This document shows, piece by piece, positions 13,591 to 28,430 of a stretch of DNA of 64,000 nucleotides. How positions within the stretch are numbered: the first letter of the stretch is position 1; each line of letters opens with the position of its first letter. This DNA comes from Latrodectus hesperus (lineage: Eukaryota; Arthropoda; Arachnida; Araneae; Theridiidae): assembly GCA_037975125.1 (NCBI GenBank), contig CM075850.1, forward strand, positions 129,184,181 through 129,248,180. Reading direction: 5' to 3'. Under the pieces are notes generated by a model. The model was given only the letters and a program-made list of their open reading frames with translations, searched no databases and was not told the DNA's origin. Made by a program: the position numbers and the translations under genes.

Positions 13591-16417
13591 GTTTACCAGT
13601 ATTTACTCGCTAAGTAAGGGGTATTTACTTCCAAAAGTTAAAGTATATTTGCAACTTCCTTAGTAAAATGGAGGTAACAAGGCCTGAAGAAAAGAAAAAT
13701 CTATAAAATATCTTAAATTATTTAATACAACAGCATTTTTTTACTAATTTATTTTTGAGCTACTATAAATAAAATAATAAAAAACTATATTTAATTAAAA
13801 ATGTGAAACTCATATAAATACCATTAATTTGTATTTTTTATCATAACCTAAATCCCGGAAATCGTGCATTGCAAAAAACATTCTGGAGAAACCTACTTAA
13901 AACAAAAATGTTTAAATTTTTAATTTTCCATTATTGTTTATCATTAATGCCATTATTTTATCATAACCGTTATTATTATAATTTTGGGTAACTGAGGTGT
14001 CATGGAACTTTCCGTTCATTATATAGTTTTTCTCAAAAATAATATAGATTATTGGAATTTATATTTACAAGTTTCATAAGGTAATGATAAAATAGTTTCT
14101 ATTAGAAGTGAATATTTTTTACATATGTAATTTGTTCTGTTAAGAGAAAATACTGAATTCTTACTTACTCTTCCTTTTCGACTCCTACAAGCAGTATTCT
14201 GAGAGCAAGGGCAGTAATTATTGTAAATATAGTTTGCTTTCAATGCTTCTTCGTTACAAACATTCCCTAGTTTTGATAGAATTAGAAATTAGGTTCATGC
14301 AATAAATTGTTCAATAAGCTGAATGACAATAAATAAAGGATACTGTAATGGCTTACTATGTTAAAATTCAATGCATATTGCAAGCTACCATGTGAGAGGT
14401 AAAGATTAATGACGTTTCTAGTACAAAAATATAGCTGTAAAAAATGTCAGAGTTAATGGTATTCGAGTTATGCTCGAATATTTAGACGTGAGGTCAAACT
14501 GATAGATGAATAATCAATGTATTATCTTTCTTTTGCCAAGAAAATATAACTTCCGGATTACTTATTGGCTGCTTACGCAGTTATCCACATGAATTAGTTC
14601 AAACAATTACAAGGATAAACAATGCTGACTTCTCAATTCGCGGTGGATAAGAGGATGAAGATAAGTGGATTGATCGTTCATAGATTCCGTTCCCTATTTC
14701 AGTGAAAGATGTTAAATTGCAATTTGTAGACTATGAAGATAATTCAGTTTGATCATATGATTTAATCAGGATCATAAGAACCTTATGATCCTGATTATGA
14801 ACCTGATTGATAACCTTATGTGATCCTGATTATGAACTTGAACCTTGTGGGATGAAACATTACACTCTCAATTAGTTTTATATCATTTTAAACTCTACAC
14901 TGGTGATGAATTTTAAAATTTGGAATATTTTTTTGAGATTTGCTAAAATGAATTATTCATCATTAAGACTAAGTCAGACAATACTGTAAAGATATAATAT
15001 TGAAATTAAGAATTTCAAAAATTGACTCAGCTTTACATCCCTTCAGTGGGTCGATAAAACTTGAATACCAAACATGCTTGTTAACTAAACACCGGGGATT
15101 TCGTTTTAGGCTGATCACCTAATCAGAGCATATGCTTCGCAAATCAGGGACCTCGGTCATGAAAACAGAAATGGGAACTGTATGTCTTGGTCTTCACATG
15201 AACTGTCATATCGCTGAGTATAGTTTATGTAAATCATTTACGTATGTGTGATCCTTTTTTAATTTATAATATTGCTCAAAAATTATGTTAATTTTATCAA
15301 AATTTCATATCATGATTAATAATATTTTGTTTCATTGCACTCACTTAATTATGTAAAATTGTTTCATCAGTGTTAATCATTAAATCAGAATTCTTTACAC
15401 CAAATTTCTGAAAAGATCATGACTTCGGTTTTTAGAAGGAAAAAGGCTTTACTTCAAGCGTTAGCTTTCACAGAAAATTAATTTTTTAGTAAACCTTACT
15501 AAGAGCATGCAAAATTTTGAACAACTTTCTTTCTTTGATTTTAATTTCATCGTCCTTTTAGATTTGATCAGTTTATGAAAGAAAAATAGAAAATTATTTG
15601 GGTGTAACATTAAAGTGTGTGTATTGCAAATATATTTCCTCTAAAAATTGTAAGCATTTTTAATTTCACTAGAAAATTATTACTAAAAATTTAAAATATT
15701 TATGATAGGTACATAAGATGAATATCTGTATCTATTTAGAAGAAACAAAAATGATTATAAAAATTGCGCCACAAATTACATAAATGAATATTTACTTGAA
15801 TAAGTATTTCATTTATGATTTGAACATTTTATGAGATTTAAGAAAATACAAAAAAGATAAATTACCATGTTTTGGTAGAGATGTGCAATATAATTGATTA
15901 TCTCTGTACAAACAACATTCACCGGATTCACAGTCACTCGTTGAAGAACATTTCCTGTGACTATATACTATCTAATATTTCATAAAAGTACATTATTAAA
16001 AGACAGGTAAATTATATATTTATGTAAATAAAAATAATTGAAATATCGCCAAAAATTAATCATATTTGCATTTTTTAAAATGAGAGTGATATTTAAATTT
16101 GGAAAAAGATTTTAAATATAATTGCATCTTTTTCTGAATTTAAAATTATATTTTTTTAATCAAATAGTATATTTTTAAAGTTAATTAAATTAATAGATCT
16201 TACAAACAAAACTTATTAGCATAACTAGTGAACAAATAGGTATGAGAGAAATGACATGTTTATTTAAACCAAGTTTGTAAAAACTAGTCACGCGAAACAA
16301 CTTTAATAAAATACATCAAATAACTCCATCAAATAGCATGATTTATATTGGTATTTGAAAATATCGATATTTTGCACTATCTAGATGCATAGTTTATAAT
16401 TTTTCAGTTCAAATAAC
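13591..16417. other. Non-coding, no gene seen
   Basis: AT-rich. It holds a foldback at 14763-14797 and a slightly GC-richer unassigned patch at about 15010-15230 that may be an old repeat. No coding frame is supportable. Confidence 0.35.
14763..14797. repeat. 16-bp perfect inverted repeat, 3-nt loop
   Basis: Arms 14763-14778 and 14782-14797 (TAATCAGGATCATAAG and its complement) surround AAC. A further partial direct copy of GATCCTGATTATGAAC follows near 14823. Confidence 0.93.
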
Positions 16418-16668
16418 GTCACAGGTGTCACATAATCCAGGATGCCAAATTCTGAGATTGACCATTTTTTGGCGGATTTTCCTATGTATCTGACAACCTA
16501 GTTTTTATTACGTCATACAAATGGAGACCTATAAGAATTATGCAGAAAATTCTATTTTGGTGACCCTAGTATTTACATCATCGCGCACATCACGATACGT
16601 CATCTTGGTGACATTTCTTCATCGCCAAAAAAATTCAGAATTTGGAACCATTATATCGCATCTGTGCC
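16418..16668 (+). mobile_element. MITE, copy 1, with 8-bp target duplication
   Basis: About 251 bp. The ends are inverted: GTCACAGGTGTCACATAATCC at the left, and GGCACAGATGCGATATAATGG read from the right. It is flanked by CAAATAAC (16410-16417) and CAAATGAC (16669-16676), an 8-bp duplication with one mismatch. It is homologous over its whole length, in opposite orientation, to 53307-53552. The open frame at 16521 and its mirror at 53458 are coincidental readings of the repeat. An 8-bp duplication suggests a hAT, P or Merlin-type transposase acting in trans; no transposase was found here. Confidence 0.8.
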
Positions 16669-16916
16669 CAAATGACTATAAGAAACCACAAGCTAGAAAT
16701 GGCTTCTGAAAAAAGTAGCAAAGGTCCTACATTTCTTTTATTAATTATTTTCAAACTAAATTAACAATTATTTCAGTATAATTTCGATATTTTTATACCG
16801 AAATCACACTGAAATAACTAAACATATTTTTTTCGCCTTTATATCTCACCTTTCAATATCTTTAAGCATGTAATTTGTAAATAATTTCAGATGTATGATA
16901 ATTGATATATGTTTTA

Positions 16917-16918
<2 letters not shown>

Positions 16919-17008
<90 letters not shown>
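16919..17008. repeat. (AT)n microsatellite
   Basis: About 90 bp, uninterrupted. Confidence 0.97.
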
Positions 17009-17010
<2 letters not shown>

Positions 17011-19448
17011 CATACCAAACTCATCAAGTACAATAATCTGATTAACGCAACATGATTATTGGTCATAAAAATTGTGTTTATTGTTACGCAATGAGGCTAA
17101 GTTTCATTACTTCAATGTAGAACATATAGAACAACCATGTTATCCTTTGTAATATTCAAATTTGCTTGTATTTCATCTTTTTTATTACGAATCAAATTAT
17201 ATTGAAGTATACTCAAGTATATCCAAGTTATTTGCCAATGTATTGGCTGAGAGCAAATTGAGCATTCTAGACAGTTTTTATTAATGCATGTATTCTACTT
17301 AGATTTCTGTTATTGGTTTAAATCCATTTTAAATTGAAGGGATTAACCAAATTAACCACCTTTTACAAAACTGTAGATATTTCATTGTATGGAATACTAG
17401 AAAAGGCTTACCCTTACTACTGCAGGGAATATTTAACCACATAAAGCTAATTGAAATTAATTTTGGTGTTTAAAATACTCAAAGCAGCTAGGATTCTGAA
17501 CTCCATAGACGGTGATAAGTTGCAGAGAAAAAGATCTCCAAATGATGCTATGTTTTATCTCAGTATTTTTCGAATCGAATCTATATGATTCATGTGTGAA
17601 AAAACTATGTTTTAATGTTTTGATATATATTATCGTAAAGGAGATTGTTAAGTGGGGGAACTTTCAACGCAATTACAATTACATTTCCCATATACGTTGG
17701 CATACGTACAACATTGGCCAACGTATATGTGAAATACGTTGGCAATTGGTATGGTAATGTGGGAAACTTTTCATGATACAAAGTTAAGCCAATATCATTC
17801 AAGAAACAATTGAAAATGGTGTAAGAAATTTATAGCATTTCAACTGAGCATTGTTTCACCAACCATCTTCATACAGGAAACGTATTTAAATTGTCTTGAG
17901 ATAAAAGTTTCAACGCAACAGGAATTCTATTCTGCTTACACGTTAGCAGAGGTATAGGGGCTTGATAAACTTCATACGATGCAAAGTTAGTTCAGTACTC
18001 TTCAAATATAATGAATACGATTGAGAATAATGTAAAAGAAATTTAACATTGTAATGCTTCATCAATATGGTCATTAAAACCCACATCTACATTGGGAACT
18101 GGTAGCATATATGAATGTACTAATCAATGTTTTTCGAAAGCATCTTTGTTACCAATGTATTAGCATGGAAAGCTTTTTCATATAAACACGTTTTATGTAA
18201 ATTTAGAAATTCTCTATGTTTTTGTTTTGAATGTAACACACAGAGAGACATTGAAAACAATATTTTTTTTTATGAAATCCTTTCCTTAATTTAATTTAAT
18301 AAAGTTTCGATTACTGTAAATGAATGATTCTAGAATTAATTACTGATATGTATACAAATGAATATGCAATAAAAATACAAATTTAGCAAATATTAAAACT
18401 ATAGAAATAGAATTATATTAATTAGATTTTAAAATCCTAGATTCAATTCGAAATAGTCGTCATGAATTAAAAGTAATCCCAAAGTGAGTAAATTAACCAC
18501 ACACAAAAATTAAACAAATAATTTTTTTAAAGTTAAATTGAAATAAGTTACATTGTTAAATTACAATAAATTAAATTGATTAATTAAATTTTTTTTAAAT
18601 TAGGATGTATCTTCGGTAGTATTTAATATTTTAAAATATAAACATTTATAGGCTTTATATATTCTACTAAGCTGTTTTTAATTAAGTTATAAAAAAAGTT
18701 ATTGCTTAAATATATACATAAATTAAATTAATGAAAAAAATTATTGTTTCCATAATTTAAAGTTATTAATTTTAATTAATCATTATTTAAGTAATTAATT
18801 GTTTCCATAATTTAAGTAAGTTAAATTGTTAATCTTAAATAAAATGAATTAATATATATTTTTAATTATTTAATTACTTTTTGTCTTTTGAAATTTAAAA
18901 AAATTGAAAGTATTTTTTTAAATTTGAAAAGAAATTTATATTTTAAAAGTAAAATAAATACAGCTATTTTTTGGAATAATAGTAACTACTAGTAGTTATT
19001 ATAGAAGTTTATACAGTTATAATAATAAAATGGCTAATTAAAAAGTGTAGGTAAATAAAATTAGTACTTTTTTTAAAAAAATATCATCAATATAGTAAAG
19101 TAAAATCTAAGTGCTATTCACAGAAAACAGCCAATAACTTTGAAAACATTAAAAAAGATTTATTCAGCTTTGTTAGTATTAATACTTCAAAGCATGCATA
19201 TGATTTTCCGTAATATTAAATCGGACAAGCAGATTGTTTGTCACTACTGCCGCTTTTTTTTGCAAAAGCACAACAAGACCTAGAGTTTTAAGTGAATTCA
19301 GAACCACTAAAAATATCTACGTTTGTCCAATGTAGGCATCGAACATACAAGCTATTTAATCAAAGAACATATTACAGAACATGCAGCTGCTAGCTCGACA
19401 CAACATACAAATGGATAAATAAAAAAATGTAAATTTGCTGACACACAC

Positions 19449-19449
<1 letters not shown>
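17009..19449. other. Non-coding, degenerate internal duplication
   Basis: AT-rich. Segments 17640-17890 and 17890-18090 look like two decayed copies of one unit (TTTCAACGCAA, GGGAAACTTTTCATGATACAAAGTTA against CTTGATAAACTTCATACGATGCAAAGTTA). An imperfect inverted repeat lies near 17690-17735. No gene seen. Confidence 0.4.

Positions 19450-19521
<72 letters not shown>
19450..19521. repeat. (TA)n microsatellite
   Basis: About 70 bp of alternating T and A after a short CA run. Confidence 0.95.
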
Positions 19522-19524
<3 letters not shown>

Positions 19525-19579
19525 GCATGTGTGTGTAACCAATATAATATAATGATTAATGAAATAATTAGTAGTGGGT

Positions 19580-20178
19580 ATCAAAGATAAGTTTTTACTG
19601 ATGAGGTCCATTTTATGTAGGAAACTTTGTTTTCTGCTGGAGAAGGTATTTTCAGTTTGATAAAATAATCCTATTCTTGCAATAGGACCTATAAAATAAT
19701 GGTTTTATAAATGCGAGGATGAAGTAGTCATCTGCCATGGACTCCCTAATTATTGGCCATAGTATAATGGATACATTTAGGTCTATTTTAGAACTTTTTA
19801 TTCGGAATCATTATTTTCCAACTGCAATGTTCTCGAAACATCTATGGTCTCCATGAAGAATGATACATCATTACTCTTTACAAAATTCAGTTTATTTCCT
19901 CCCTCCCCAGATCAAAGTCAAAATTGAGGGAGTGGTGGTGCCATTTATCTGAGGAGTCTTAAAGTAAAGTGGTACTTCAATTTCGTGGTGCTCTAATTAA
20001 ACGAAAGATGCACCCTTCTGACTTAATTTCATTGACGTTGGCTAACTAGCTTGGTTTGTGCAAGTGTCATAAATTCAAATAATAACAACAAATTCAGGAC
20101 TTAAATGATTTTGTTCCCACCTGAATCTAAGTTGTTTTAGAAGCCAAAGGTGGTCCGGCGCCGTGTTTGTAAAAGGTA
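19580..20178 (+). pseudogene. Tc1-like transposase relic, second family
   Basis: A frame at 19592 reads VFTDEVHFM, matching the first catalytic Asp block (FTDESxF). Near 19730-19830, PSLIIGHSIMDTFRYILEL matches the G-L-x-I-x-G-T-M-x-x-x-x-Y-x-x-I-L block. The end near 20135-20160 reads VLEAKGGPAP, like the common C-terminal ARGGPTxY. Many stops and frame shifts intervene and the middle Asp and DxE parts are not readable. TIRs not identified. The set of three blocks in order is the basis for the call. Confidence 0.5.
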
Positions 20179-22722
<2,544 letters not shown>

Positions 22723-22930
22723 TTGTTATGAAACAAATATTCTCTTTCATTTTAACAACTCTTTCACGCCTGCGTAGCGCACAAAAGTAAGTATCAATAT
22801 AAAAAAAAAACGCAGCTTTTTCAGACTGCTCCTGGCTCCAACCGTATCCATACTCATCAGAGGCTCTTCAAATCTCAAGTGCTGACTATGAGACATAATA
22901 ATATGTTAAGTGAAGTAGTCATAACCAGAG
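22723..22930. repeat. Possible LTR or LTR fragment
   Basis: Starts TGTTATGAAAC and ends near GTCATAACC, the TGTTATGA...TCATAAC(A) terminal pattern common in Gypsy-type LTRs. It contains a GC-richer core (CACGCCTGCGTAGCGCAC). It lies on the 3' side of the - strand Gypsy pol below, where a 3' LTR would be expected. No matching second LTR was found, so the call is weak. Confidence 0.3.
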
Positions 22931-23339
22931 CCAGGCAGTTCGGAGAAAACTTTTTAATTTTTAAATTATTCATTAGCTTAATGAAATATAATAATAAACA
23001 ATGGATTAAATTAGATTATGACTTTTCAAAATAAGGAGTTTATAGGAAACAAAGCAGCTACAGCTCTACAATGAAATATTATCAAAAATTAATGAGAATT
23101 TCATAAAGTTATAAAAGGTTTAATCGCTTCACACAATACAACTTATTTTTCACTTTAATATGTGTCATATGAAGAATTTAACGAAAAGGCTATTTGATTT
23201 TAGTAACATAAAACATTAGATTTATCTATTAATTCTTATAAATGAGGGTTTCTTATGTAATATTCTTTAAGTCATATGGAAAGCCATGTTTATTTTAAGC
23301 CATATTTGTTAGTTAGCCACTAAGGCTAACTAAAAAAAT

Positions 23340-24840
23340 TATCGAAGCTTTGATGACTTAGTCATTTCTCATAACAAATGATAACGGATTGTTGTCTGTC
23401 ACAATTTTTACCATTGCTCCAAAAATCCATGATTCAAAAATTTTAAACCCTATAGTATAGCGTAATCTTAACTTTCTATAGTCGACCAGTTTTGTTGAGG
23501 TTTGTACGATTTTCTGCTTGCATAATATTCGGTAAAATGCTCATCTCTTAATTGAGACAGACATGCAGCTATTCCACTTTATGATGCACCAGAGTGAATG
23601 AAGAAGGTATCATTTATTGTTGGTATTATTAAATCTGCTACTTTTATCAGTCGATTTCACAGCTTCTGAAATAATGCATCGTGTATTTCTTTCCATTCTA
23701 GTACTTCCGGTTGTTTCTTTTTGATGAATTTTGTCAATGGATGGGCAATATCAGCATAATTGGTTATTTAAACGCATAATCCTAATATATTCCTAAGATA
23801 AGTTTTAGTCTTTAGGATCTAAATTTTCATGATTGCTTTGATCTTCTCGAGACCAGGTCTGTGTTTTCTTGATCCTATGATATGATCTAAATATTTCATT
23901 CATGAAAATAACATAGCAATATCTCTTGCAAATTCTTTAAATTCTTTTAGTGCGTTACTCATTACTTTTTGAAATGTTGAAGCAGCATTCGAAAAGTTTC
24001 TCAACCCAAATTGATTACTGTGAATTGATATTGCTCTAGATGAGTTTTGATGGATGAATATTCTTTACTCTGTTTTTCCATAGGTATAACCCAGTATCCT
24101 TTGAGTAAATCTAATTTTGTAATCACATTTACTCGTCCTATACTGTACATCAAGTTTATAGCACTTTCCATAGTGAAAAATCCTCCAGTTTTGTCACAGA
24201 ATTCAAAGCTCTGTAGTCCATGCACAGTTGAAAATTTTTATCCTTCTCGCTTACACATACTACTTGGTGAGCTATCTCAGAGTTGCTTCCTTCTATCAGT
24301 CCTGACTTCATTAAATCTTCCATTTCTTTATCAACTTTGGCTTTCAAGGCTTCAGGGGTTCTATAAAAGTAAGGTTTTTTAATCTCTACATACTAGCCTT
24401 TTCTTGCATGGTTATAATTGGCTTTTTTTAATTTACCAAGTAATTTTCTGAGGCTTGAGGAGAGAAATTAATACATTCCTCTGTAAGGGATTCAGATTTT
24501 CGAAATTAAAATTTTCTCCTACAGTGAGTGTAAAAAGTATTCGTACATTACGACTATTTATTTAAAAGAGATCCGTTCATAAAAATTATAAACATAAAAT
24601 CCATTTTAATTATTAATAAATACATAATCGAACATATTTTCACTAGTTTCTATTAAGTAGTGAAATTATGCTCTATTATATATTTCTAATTAATTAGAAT
24701 GGAATTTATGTTAATAATTTTTATGAACGGATCTCTTTTAAATCAATTGTCGTACTGTACGAATACTTTTTACACTCACTGTATTTCTAAGATTTGAAGT
24801 GCATTTGGGAATTCTTTAATGCACACACAGGTAAAGATAT
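23340..24840 (-). pseudogene. Gypsy-type reverse transcriptase and RNase H relic
   Basis: Read 5' to 3' on the - strand. Near 24840-24785 the lead-in reads KEFPNALQILEIQ. After an inserted MITE (24522-24781) it resumes as ENFNFENLNPLQRN. RT follows: KVDKEMEDLMKSGLIEGSNS, HQVVCVSEKDKNF, CMDYRALNSVT, then VITKLDLLKGYWVIPME and FGLRNFSNAASTFQKVMSNA. The palm box with YxDD is missing: ARDIAMLFS is followed by a stop and directly by KYLDHIIGSRKHRPGLEKIK, implying a deletion of some 35-40 codons. RNase H blocks follow (FIHSGAS, GIAACLSQL, HFTEYYASRK, then VTDNNPL near 23390). Multiple stops and shifts. It is preceded, not followed, by integrase. Confidence 0.85.
24522..24781. mobile_element. 260-bp MITE with long Tc1-like TIRs
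   Basis: Terminal inverted repeats of about 65 bp start CAGTGAGTGTAAAAAGTATTC at both ends (24522 inward, 24781 inward). A TA dinucleotide lies at each flank (24520-24521, 24782-24783). Over their length the arms differ at few positions. It splits the Gypsy-type relic between the integrase tail and the RT. The TIR start and TA duplication fit a Tc1/mariner-mobilised MITE. Confidence 0.92.
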
Positions 24841-24844
24841 AATT

Positions 24845-25960
24845 TCTCCAAATTCTTCTTCATTTTCAAATATTATTACAACTGCATTGATACAAGCTTG
24901 AATTTTTCGTATCCTATTTGAATGGATATAGTTAATCGTTCCATCTGGTAATCACACTTTGTAAGAATGAGATAGACAGTGGCTTATAACCTCTCTTGGA
25001 CCTTTCGATGGCCATAGACTTTGCTGTTTGAATCTGGAATAAGTAAATAAACTTATTCGCTTCCTGCTAAAATATTCAGAATATTGTTGTTTGTCATTTG
25101 CAATCAAGTTGGCCAGCTCTGCAGTTTGTTCTCGGAGTAATTCTCGGAGGTAATTCACTTAATATATTTGGTATAGGAATCTCTTCGGATCACGATGACA
25201 TCAGCACTGCTAGAGGATCTGTCTTCCATACATCAGTTGGAAAGGTGAAACATCAACAGTATAAATTAGAATTTGTCAGTACGCAAACTGTAAATATGGT
25301 ATATGTTTATCCCAGTTATGCGGGCCACTTTTCATGATGTAATGGAGCATTTTCTTAAGTACTTAATTCCATCGTCACACTAACCTATTTAAAGCACTTT
25401 AAGTAGTTTAAGTAGAGGTGGAACATCTGAGATGAGAACCTAATTTTCTCTCAAACTCTTGGACTTATTTAGAAATCAATTTCTTCCCATTGTCACTAGC
25501 AAATAAAGTTGGCCAGCTCTACAATATGGGGTATTCCTGTTTTCATGAATATTTCTGAGAGTGCTTCACATGTGGTTTTGACTGTCAAGCTTCTTTATAG
25601 TACCAGTTCTGGTCAACGGTTATATTGATAGATTAAGCATTGCAAATATTTATGTTTCCTAGCAGATTGAGGTTTAGCGGGACCAATGATATTGGCAATT
25701 ACAATTTCAGTTAGTAGTTACGGCATTTTGAAAAGGGAATTTTGTCAGTTCTCAGGATTTCTCAGTTGACAATTTTTGGATGTTTTGCAAAATGATTCTA
25801 TATGTGATGATAAATTAGGCCAATAAAAAGAATATCTTATCCTTTCCTTTGTTTTCTCTTTTCCCAAGTCACTGATTGAATTACGTGATGGTTCAAGAAC
25901 ATTTGGTCTTCTATTAAAAGGTATCACTAATTGGAAAATATTCTGTAATAATATTTTTTC
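24845..25960 (-). pseudogene. Gypsy-type integrase relic located upstream of RT
   Basis: From 25930 downward the - strand reads KTKERIRYSFYWPNLSSHIE then FCKTSKNCQLR, the end of the HHCC zinc domain with the His residues lost. The core is badly damaged, but ALSEIFMKTGIPHIV, LMYGRQIL and PLAVL are recognisable. The C-terminal region is clearer: YLRELLREQTAELANLIAND, YSEYFSRKR, LWPSKGPREVI then SHSYKV, a stop, LPDGTINYIHSNRIRKIQ and VVIIFENEEEFGEI. This last motif runs straight into the RT lead-in with no LTR between. In standard Gypsy pol, integrase follows RNase H. Here it precedes RT, as in the Gmr1-type lineage. Non-functional. Confidence 0.8.
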
Positions 25961-26637
25961 ATGATGTTGTAAATGATGATCAATGATCAGATAATTTTAC
26001 TCTTTTTCTCCTCTCCAAACTTCCCAGCTTCTTTTAAATCAAGTGATTCTTTTGTCCCACCATGAGTTTCTGGGCTTTCGATAGAATGGCTGTCTTCTCG
26101 TTCTTCGCTTCTGCTGGATGAGAACCTGAGTTAGCTATCTTCTCCCCTCATCTTCGTATTTCGCCTCGGACAATTCTGGGAATGGAGATTCTCCATTTTG
26201 GTGATAATACCTAATAAATTTACTCCTTCAGAACAACCCCCGACTTCCGAAGAAGTGTCACCGGAACGGTTATTTTCAGCTGAAAGATCGATGGTTGGAT
26301 TAATTAATAATTCCTGTTTTTGTTGTTGGAAAGCAATGCACATTCAATTCATCCGTTACTGCAATTAAAGCATCAACAACTTAAATAAATTATAATTAGA
26401 GTTCTTGTAATAATTTATGGAATGGCAATTTTTTCCCTTCAATTGGGTTTCAAAACGCAAGTGCTAATATATTACTTTACCACTTTTTATATCTTTTAAA
26501 TCTGGAATGGCAAGTGGACTATGCAGATGTAAGTTTCAGTATATCACAGACTCTTAATTAACTTAAATCTGTATAATAATTCTATAATAGCTTTCGTTTT
26601 TCAGAGTTAATGAAAACATCAATTTTTTTACTATAAA
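25961..26637. other. Probably 5' part of the same retroelement, unassigned
   Basis: A 70-codon - strand frame (26343-26131) and its continuation are polar, with Gln, Ser and Glu clusters. They could be spacer between gag and integrase, but no protease or zinc-knuckle motif is readable. Confidence 0.3.
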
Positions 26638-27120
26638 TTGGTTGTTTCTTTTGTTTCAGTTGAGCTCTCATGATTATGTCATTTCATTACAATTCTCATT
26701 GATTTAAAATATCCATGCCATCCAATACGTCACATCGTATTGAGGCGGCATCGTAAATTACACTTGTCAACGGATTTGCTCCCTGCCTTCAAATCACATT
26801 TTTTGAGCACCATCAAAAAGGTGAAGTTCACCGTCAAATGTCTGAGAATGTTGTCAAAGTTCATTTTGTCAATAAAACGATTTTTTATATAAATACTAAA
26901 ACATTGGTTTGAGAAACCGTTGTCCATTGATCTAAACCATTAACACGTTGACAATAAAATCGAAGAAAAAGCAAAATGAAAAAGGCATGACAAAATATCC
27001 ACTTTATGTTTAAATCGGCAAAGATGATTTAATTTTTAAAAATTTCATTACTAAATAGAATTCTAAATCAATAATTGCAATATTTATAAGCAATCTCTTT
27101 CAAATCTTAAGTCTAATGAC
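26638..27120 (+). repeat. Dispersed 480-bp repeat, copy 1
   Basis: Aligns collinearly with 54779-55258. Shared blocks include GTTTCTTYTGTTYCAGTTGAG, a GATATCCATG-C block, TTTGCTSCCTGCCTTCAAATC, GTTTGAGAA-CCGTT-TCCATTGAT and TAAGCAATCTCTTTYAAAT. No protein frame is conserved between copies and no terminal repeats are obvious. Confidence 0.85.
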
Positions 27121-27389
27121 AAATGCACGCATTAAAATTCTGTATTTTATTTTCTTTTAATTCTAACTTTTCTTCTTTTCTCTATTTAAAATCAGGAACT
27201 AAGAAGACATGAATATCATCAAAAAGGTTGTTTCACTAAATATCATATAAATCAGTGCTAAAAGTAACAGCTCAGCCTCAGGGGAACTCCAGAAAACAAC
27301 TATACCAGCTTCAGTTTGCTTTCAATTTCTATTATGCTAACTTGCAACTTTGTCTATCGCTCAATGTTCCCAGGAATTTATACACAGCA

Positions 27390-28430
27390 AAGCAGATGTT
27401 AGACATATCAAACGCCTTTGATCGAGTTTGACATTAAGGTTTGACACAAGGACTAAACCAACCTACAAATTAATATAGACATTATTTTACAATTAAACTC
27501 ATAACTAAACAATAAATGCTTCCAAGTTATGCATAATAAAGAAACACCAGTCACGTTAAATATAAAAGCAGTTCCACAAGGAAGCATTTTATGGTCAAAT
27601 TCATACTTTTTTAAGCATACGACTTCCCTACAACTAATGGTGTCATGAAAATAGCTTTTTACGCAGATGACACTGCAATTATTAGCAAAATCTAGTAATC
27701 CCAACAAATAATACACAGAACCAGTAATTCACAAAAAACACAACTATCTCTATATGAAATTAAAAACTGGTGTATCAATTGTAGAATTTTAATTAATGCT
27801 GAAAAATCAGAATTAGTTATCTTTAAATGAAAAAAGAAAATAAGAAAAGAAAACATAAATATAATAACAATCTTATTTTATTTGGTAAGGAAATTCTAAA
27901 ATTAAATTCTACCAAGTATTTGTGACTAATACGTTATGCTTGTGGTCCAAGCTTATCAATTATTTAACTTGGACCAAGCATATGTATATAATGTTATAAC
28001 TAAAGCAAATAAGCACATATGGCGCATAAAATTTTATTATTGGTACATACTCTAAATTATTACTAGAACTTAAGACACTCCTATATATTTCCATGATTAG
28101 AACCATAATTACATATGCATTTCCAGTATGGAATAACATTAGCAAAACAGACAAGAGAATACTGAAAACATTAGAATTTAAATTATTTAGATACATCACT
28201 AATGCCCTTTTCTACAATAGAAATGAAAACATTGCCAAGGATTTAAAACTAGACGACATAACAACGCATATTGGAAAATTAAACGAAAATTTTTATGATA
28301 AAACGAAAAATTATGAAGCATTAAATTTTTGAGATAAATTTAACTATGAATATTTGAAAGAAGACAGCAAATATAAACCGATAATAAATTTCTTCCTGAT
28401 CGAAAATGGATAGGAGAACCTTGTATATAT
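27390..28430 (+). pseudogene. LINE (jockey-like) reverse transcriptase relic
   Basis: Three RT motifs occur in order and with plausible spacing. DISNAFDRV at 27402 is motif A. AVPQGSIL at 27568 is motif B. IAFYADDTAI near 27650 is motif C, the catalytic YADD. After the thumb (NWCINCRILINAEKSELVIF), the C-terminal block IRTIITYAFPVWNNISKTDK at 28096 onward matches the conserved I-x-Y-x-x-P-V-W segment of jockey-group LINEs, followed by LFRYITNALFYNRNE. Stops interrupt every part. The 79-codon frame at 28093-28332 is this last segment. Sequence at 27170-27390 may be more of the same element. No poly(A) tail or target duplication seen. Confidence 0.8.

Noticed and set aside
16521..16709. 62-codon frame similar to a 60-codon frame at 53276-53458
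   Set aside because: The similarity is real but comes from two copies of one MITE in opposite orientation. The MITE lacks coding signatures, so it is not a conserved protein.
19200..19430. Possible C2H2 zinc finger remnant (IVCHYCRFF and YVCPM segments)
   Set aside because: Only half-motifs with stops between; the His pairs are not in place. Too weak to report as a gene.
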